Positions 61,655 through 64,000 of a DNA stretch of 64,000 nucleotides are shown here, piece after piece. The notes beneath the pieces are model-generated. The model ran no database searches, was not told the DNA's origin, and saw only the letters and a program-made list of their open reading frames with translations. Each line of letters opens with the position of its first letter. Positions within the stretch are counted from its first letter, which is position 1. The translations under genes were made by a program, and so were the position numbers. Location of the stretch: contig NZ_CP051630.1 in the NCBI RefSeq assembly GCF_012848855.1, positions 1 to 64,000 on the forward strand, in the 5' to 3' direction. The DNA comes from Pyruvatibacter mobilis (GTDB taxonomy: Bacteria > Pseudomonadota > Alphaproteobacteria > CGMCC-115125).

Positions 61655-62362
61655 TCAGCGCGGGGCCGGGTCCTGCATGCGGCGGATCGGGGCGCGACCG
61701 AACAGGGGCACGCCGGGCCGCTTCAGGAGCGGCGTGAGCACGAGGCCTGCCAGAAAGCCGCCGATATGGCCCCACCAGGCGGTCGGACTGCCGGGATCGG
61801 CAACCACCATCACTACCTGAAAGGCGACCCAGCCGCCCAGCACGCCCCAGGCGGGGACGTAGAGCGGGATGCGCATCACGAAGACCGCCCACATGCGGAC
61901 CCGGGGGTGGAGCATCAGATAGGCGGCGACAAGGCCCGAGGTGGCGCCGCTGGCACCGATCAGCGGCACGGTGGAGTCCGGTTTGAGGACCGAAAAGAGG
62001 AGCGCTGCCGCCACGCCGCAGAGCAGATAGAAGGCCAGGTAGCGCAGATGGCCGAGGTCATCCTCCACATTGTCGCCGAGCACCCACAGGAACAGCATGT
62101 TGCCAGCTAAGTGCCAGACGTCGGCGTGCAGGAACATGTAAGTGAGCAGCGCCAGTTCCTCTGGGAAGGCACCGAAATCCGGCAGCCCGCCCACAAGCGC
62201 GGCCGGCACAACGCCGAAGGCCTGGTCGGCGGCAATCATCTCGCCGGGAGCGAGGGAGGTCTGCCAGAGGAAGGTCAGCACATTGGCAATGATCAGCCCC
62301 ACGGTCACCCGCTGGAAGGAGATGACCTTGAGGGGGTTGTCGTCGTGGATGGGAATGAACAT
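61655..62362 (-). CDS. Rhomboid family intramembrane serine protease
   Basis: 235 residues, about seven hydrophobic segments. YMFLHADVWHLAGNMLFLWVLG (loop 1 H-x-x-x-H…N pattern), nucleophile Ser in LIGASGATSGLVAAYL and catalytic His in WWGHIGGFLAGLVL form the active site. Cleaves transmembrane substrates, identity unknown. It stands alone between the small lipoprotein unit and etfB. Confidence 0.92.
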   Translation of the reverse strand: MFIPIHDDNPLKVISFQRVTVGLIIANVLTFLWQTSLAPGEMIAADQAFGVVPAALVGGLPDFGAFPEELALLTYMFLHADVWHLAGNMLFLWVLGDNVEDDLGHLRYLAFYLLCGVAAALLFSVLKPDSTVPLIGASGATSGLVAAYLMLHPRVRMWAVFVMRIPLYVPAWGVLGGWVAFQVVMVVADPGSPTAWWGHIGGFLAGLVLTPLLKRPGVPLFGRAPIRRMQDPAPR

Positions 62363-62446
62363 CGAGGGCTACCCGGGAACTGGCGTGCCCCCGCATTGGC
62401 CGCATTGCCGGGGGCGCTTGCCGCAAGCTTACGGCAAGGGGACACT

Positions 62447-62647
62447 TTAAAACAGCCTGCTTCGATCGGCCGTGCAGTGAGGATTGCCGGTGCAGTAGTC
62501 CCGCGTGCTCTGCGGCCGGTCGCACCGGCTGCTGCTGTCGCACCACCGCTCCATGCTGCGCGTCCTGCTCTCCTGGGTGCAGGCTGCCAAGGCCGGTGTC
62601 AGGAGGCAGGCCAGCAGCAGCGCACCTGCGGGCATCGTTCTTTTCAT
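62447..62647 (-). CDS. Small cysteine-containing lipoprotein
   Basis: 66 residues from ATG 62647, with GGGAAGG about 6–12 bases upstream. Signal MPAGALLLACLLTPALAAC ends in a lipobox (LAAC, Cys23), after which the mature protein has four further Cys (WCDSSSRCD, DYCTGNPHC) that may form two disulfides. No family recognised. It begins 13 bases after the HTH gene and is likely co-transcribed with it and the DUF2975 gene. Confidence 0.65.
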   Translation of the reverse strand: MKRTMPAGALLLACLLTPALAACTQESRTRSMERWCDSSSRCDRPQSTRDYCTGNPHCTADRSRLF

Positions 62648-62660
62648 GAGGGCCTTCCCG

Positions 62661-62891
62661 TCATGAAGGATCTCCCTGTTCGGTGGGCTCCGGCTCATAG
62701 GCGAGGATATCGCCGGGGGCGCAGTCCAGCTCCCGGCAGATGGCTTCAAGCGTCGCGAAGCGGATGCCCTTGACCTTGCCGGATTTGAGCAATGACAGGT
62801 TGGCTTCGGTGATGCCGACCGCCCGGGCAAGGTCGCGGCCTTTCATCTTGCGGCGGGCAAGCATGACATCGAGGGTGACGATAATCGGCAT
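62661..62891 (-). CDS. Small Cro/CI-type HTH regulator (YozG-like)
   Basis: 76 residues: VTLDVMLARRKMKGRDLARAVGITEANLSLLKSGKVKGIR (given in part as the helix-turn-helix around 18–45), then FATLEAICRELDCAPGDILAYE, the standard YozG/PHA-type ending. This small regulator family is usually paired with a DUF2975 membrane protein, as here (10-base gap), and likely regulates its own operon. Confidence 0.88.
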   Translation of the reverse strand: MPIIVTLDVMLARRKMKGRDLARAVGITEANLSLLKSGKVKGIRFATLEAICRELDCAPGDILAYEPEPTEQGDPS

Positions 62892-62901
62892 GGATGCCCC
62901 T

Positions 62902-63459
62902 CTAGACGATGCTGGCGCTGTCTTCGGCGGCGCGGGCAGCTTCCACCATCACCCACGAGATCACCAGCGCCACGGCCCCGACCAGCGCGATGGCGACATC
63001 GTTGCTCGACAGCGAGATCGCCACGAAGCGCTCGCCGACCGCATTGTCGAGGCTCATGGCGAGAGACACCACGATATCGCCCAGCATTTGCGCCGGCACC
63101 CATAGGATGAGGGTCATGGCCAGGGCCCGCAGGCGCTCTGCGTTGTCGGGCCCGAGAATAATGCCCCGGGCGTACAGGCCGAACAGCGCCCGCAAATGCC
63201 ACACGCCATAGAGGATGACGCCCGTCGGCAGCAGCAGGGAGGCGCCGAAACCCATTGTGCGGTCCAGCAATGTCAGCGGGCCGGGCTGCGCACCGGGCAT
63301 CATCTTGAGGCCGAGGCTGTCGCCCAGCTGCGCATCGGGGATCAGCGCCCAGCCGAGGGCCAGCAGGAGCGGGATCCCCGGCAGCAGGGCTGTCAGAACG
63401 AGATGCAGCCAGGCGCTGGCGCGTTGAATGCGGGCAAGGCGGATGTCGGAAAGCGGCAT
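62902..63459 (-). CDS. DUF2975 membrane protein
   Basis: 185 residues, four membrane helices: LVLTALLPGIPLLLALGWAL, GASLLLPTGVILYGVWHL, ALAMTLILWVPAQMLGDIVV and VAIALVGAVALVISWVMVEAA. LFGLYARGIILGPDNAERLR between helices 2 and 3 is the DUF2975 hallmark. Precedes its HTH partner. AAAGGA lies before the start. Function unknown; possibly membrane signalling to the HTH protein. Confidence 0.85.
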   Translation of the reverse strand: MPLSDIRLARIQRASAWLHLVLTALLPGIPLLLALGWALIPDAQLGDSLGLKMMPGAQPGPLTLLDRTMGFGASLLLPTGVILYGVWHLRALFGLYARGIILGPDNAERLRALAMTLILWVPAQMLGDIVVSLAMSLDNAVGERFVAISLSSNDVAIALVGAVALVISWVMVEAARAAEDSASIV

Positions 63460-63494
63460 GGCCAGGTCCTTTGAAGGTCGATGACCATGCCGTT

Positions 63495-63532
63495 TTATGA
63501 TGTATTTTTATTGTATTGCAATAATTAATCGC
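63495..63532 (-). promoter_or_regulatory. AT-rich probable promoter of the DUF2975 operon
   Basis: Minus strand reads TTGCAATACAATAAAAATAC, with a TTGCAA box and an AT-rich -10-like stretch about 17 bases later; it stands out in GC-rich DNA 36–73 bases before the DUF2975 start. It also contains the palindrome ATTGCAAT. Box assignment is tentative. Confidence 0.4.
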
Positions 63533-63542
63533 CGTAGTGCAG

Positions 63543-64000
63543 CTAGTTTCGCAGCTTTCCGACGAAGTCCGCGGTCGCCGTGCCGATCTCGTGCGGGCTA
63601 TCTTCCTGGATGAAATGGCTGCCCTTCACGGTCACTTCCGTCTGGTTGGGCCAGCTGCGGCAGAAATCCCGCATGGCTCCCGTCAGGATCGCGCCCGGCT
63701 CGGCATTGACGAAGAGCTTCGGCAGGTCCGCCTGCGACAGCCAATTGCCGTAGTCCTCGACGATTTTCACAACATCCGCCGGGTCGCCCTCGATCGGGAT
63801 CTGCCGCGGCCAGGTAAGGGTGGGGCGGCGGTCTTCGCCCTTCTCGGCAAAGGGACGCCGATAGACGGCCATCTCATCTTCCGTCAGTCCACGGATGATT
63901 GAGCCTGGCAGCACCGTCTCGACGAAGACATTCTTCTCCAGCACCATCTCTTCGCCGGCGGGGCTGCGGAAGCCCTGGAACACGGCGGTCGCGGCATCCG
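63543..64000 (-). CDS. Haloalkane dehalogenase, C-terminal part (5' end beyond window)
   Basis: The frame is open from 63543 to the window end, giving about 152 residues. [63 protein letters not shown] and catalytic His in [16 protein letters not shown] match the cap and C-terminus of DhaA/LinB-type alpha/beta hydrolases. The nucleophile Asp and halide-binding residues lie in the missing part. In known members a haloalkane becomes an alcohol plus halide; other hydrolase activities are possible. Confidence 0.85.
   Translation of the reverse strand, partial: DAATAVFQGFRSPAGEEMVLEKNVFVETVLPGSIIRGLTEDEMAVYRRPFAEKGEDRRPTLTWPRQIPIEGDPADVVKIVEDYGNWLSQADLPKLFVNAEPGAILTGAMRDFCRSWPNQTEVTVKGSHFIQEDSPHEIGTATADFVGKLRN

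Noticed and set aside
1-64000. CRISPR arrays, rRNA and tRNA genes
   Set aside because: No regularly spaced repeats or rRNA/tRNA-like sequences were noticed by eye; a covariance search would be needed to exclude a short tRNA.

Overview
The window looks like chromosomal DNA of a GC-rich alphaproteobacterium. The gene order argH–lptM-like–lysA–TIGR02302/DUF4175–DUF3426–ftsEX–ydcF–plsC–chaC–DUF2125–tyrA–hisC–chorismate mutase–metX–metW, together with PhaR, etfBA and a 3-hydroxyacyl-CoA dehydrogenase, is the kind seen in Parvibaculum-like Rhizobiales/Rhodobiaceae. This placement is inferred from gene content and order; no marker gene was compared. I see no rRNA or tRNA genes, CRISPR arrays, transposases or prophage genes.

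Region 1 (1–25.2 kb) is an accessory surface-polysaccharide locus made of modules in alternating orientation. A minus-strand operon (7371 to 1) encodes a Wzm/Wzt-type ABC exporter, a sulfotransferase, a methyltransferase, an SGNH hydrolase, a CgeB-like glycosyltransferase, and a gene running off the left edge that joins an AT-rich multi-pass membrane domain in frame to a GT4-like glycosyltransferase. A plus-strand operon (8014–15259) encodes an AsnB-type amidotransferase, three SDR epimerases, a WbpI-type 2-epimerase and a second CgeB-like protein, in an arrangement resembling the Bordetella wbmE-F-G-H block. Next come a UDP-glucuronate-4-epimerase-like gene and a UDP-HexNAc 6-dehydrogenase (minus), the wlbA/wbpB–wlbB/wbpD–wlbC/wbpE trio (plus), a GT4 with a second AsnB-type amidotransferase (minus), and a Wzx-like flippase (plus). 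Together these can build UDP-2,3-diacetamido-2,3-dideoxy-hexuronic acids, epimerise them and possibly amidate them.

Region 2 (25.2–35.2 kb) holds rpmF with a promoter, leader hairpin and terminator, a small membrane protein whose terminator lies inside the convergent pabC gene, the pabB-pabA-pabC folate operon, a 2,4-dienoyl-CoA-reductase-like SDR, an HTH/membrane-protein pair, a gamma-glutamyltransferase and a PAS–degenerate-GGDEF–EAL protein.

Region 3 (35.2–64 kb) is mostly core metabolism and envelope biology: phaR, a DUF882 protein, a NodB-type deacetylase, gloB, P-II, metW/metX with a structured leader, the tyrosine/phenylalanine block, plsC, ydcF, ftsEX, lysA, lptM-like, argH, tlpA, a PAS protein, hbd, etfBA, a rhomboid protease, a DUF2975/HTH/small-lipoprotein operon and the C-terminal part of a haloalkane dehalogenase. 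In several places the first possible start lacks a ribosome binding site, so I chose internal starts using ATGA overlaps, Shine-Dalgarno sequences or family N-termini and say so in the entry.
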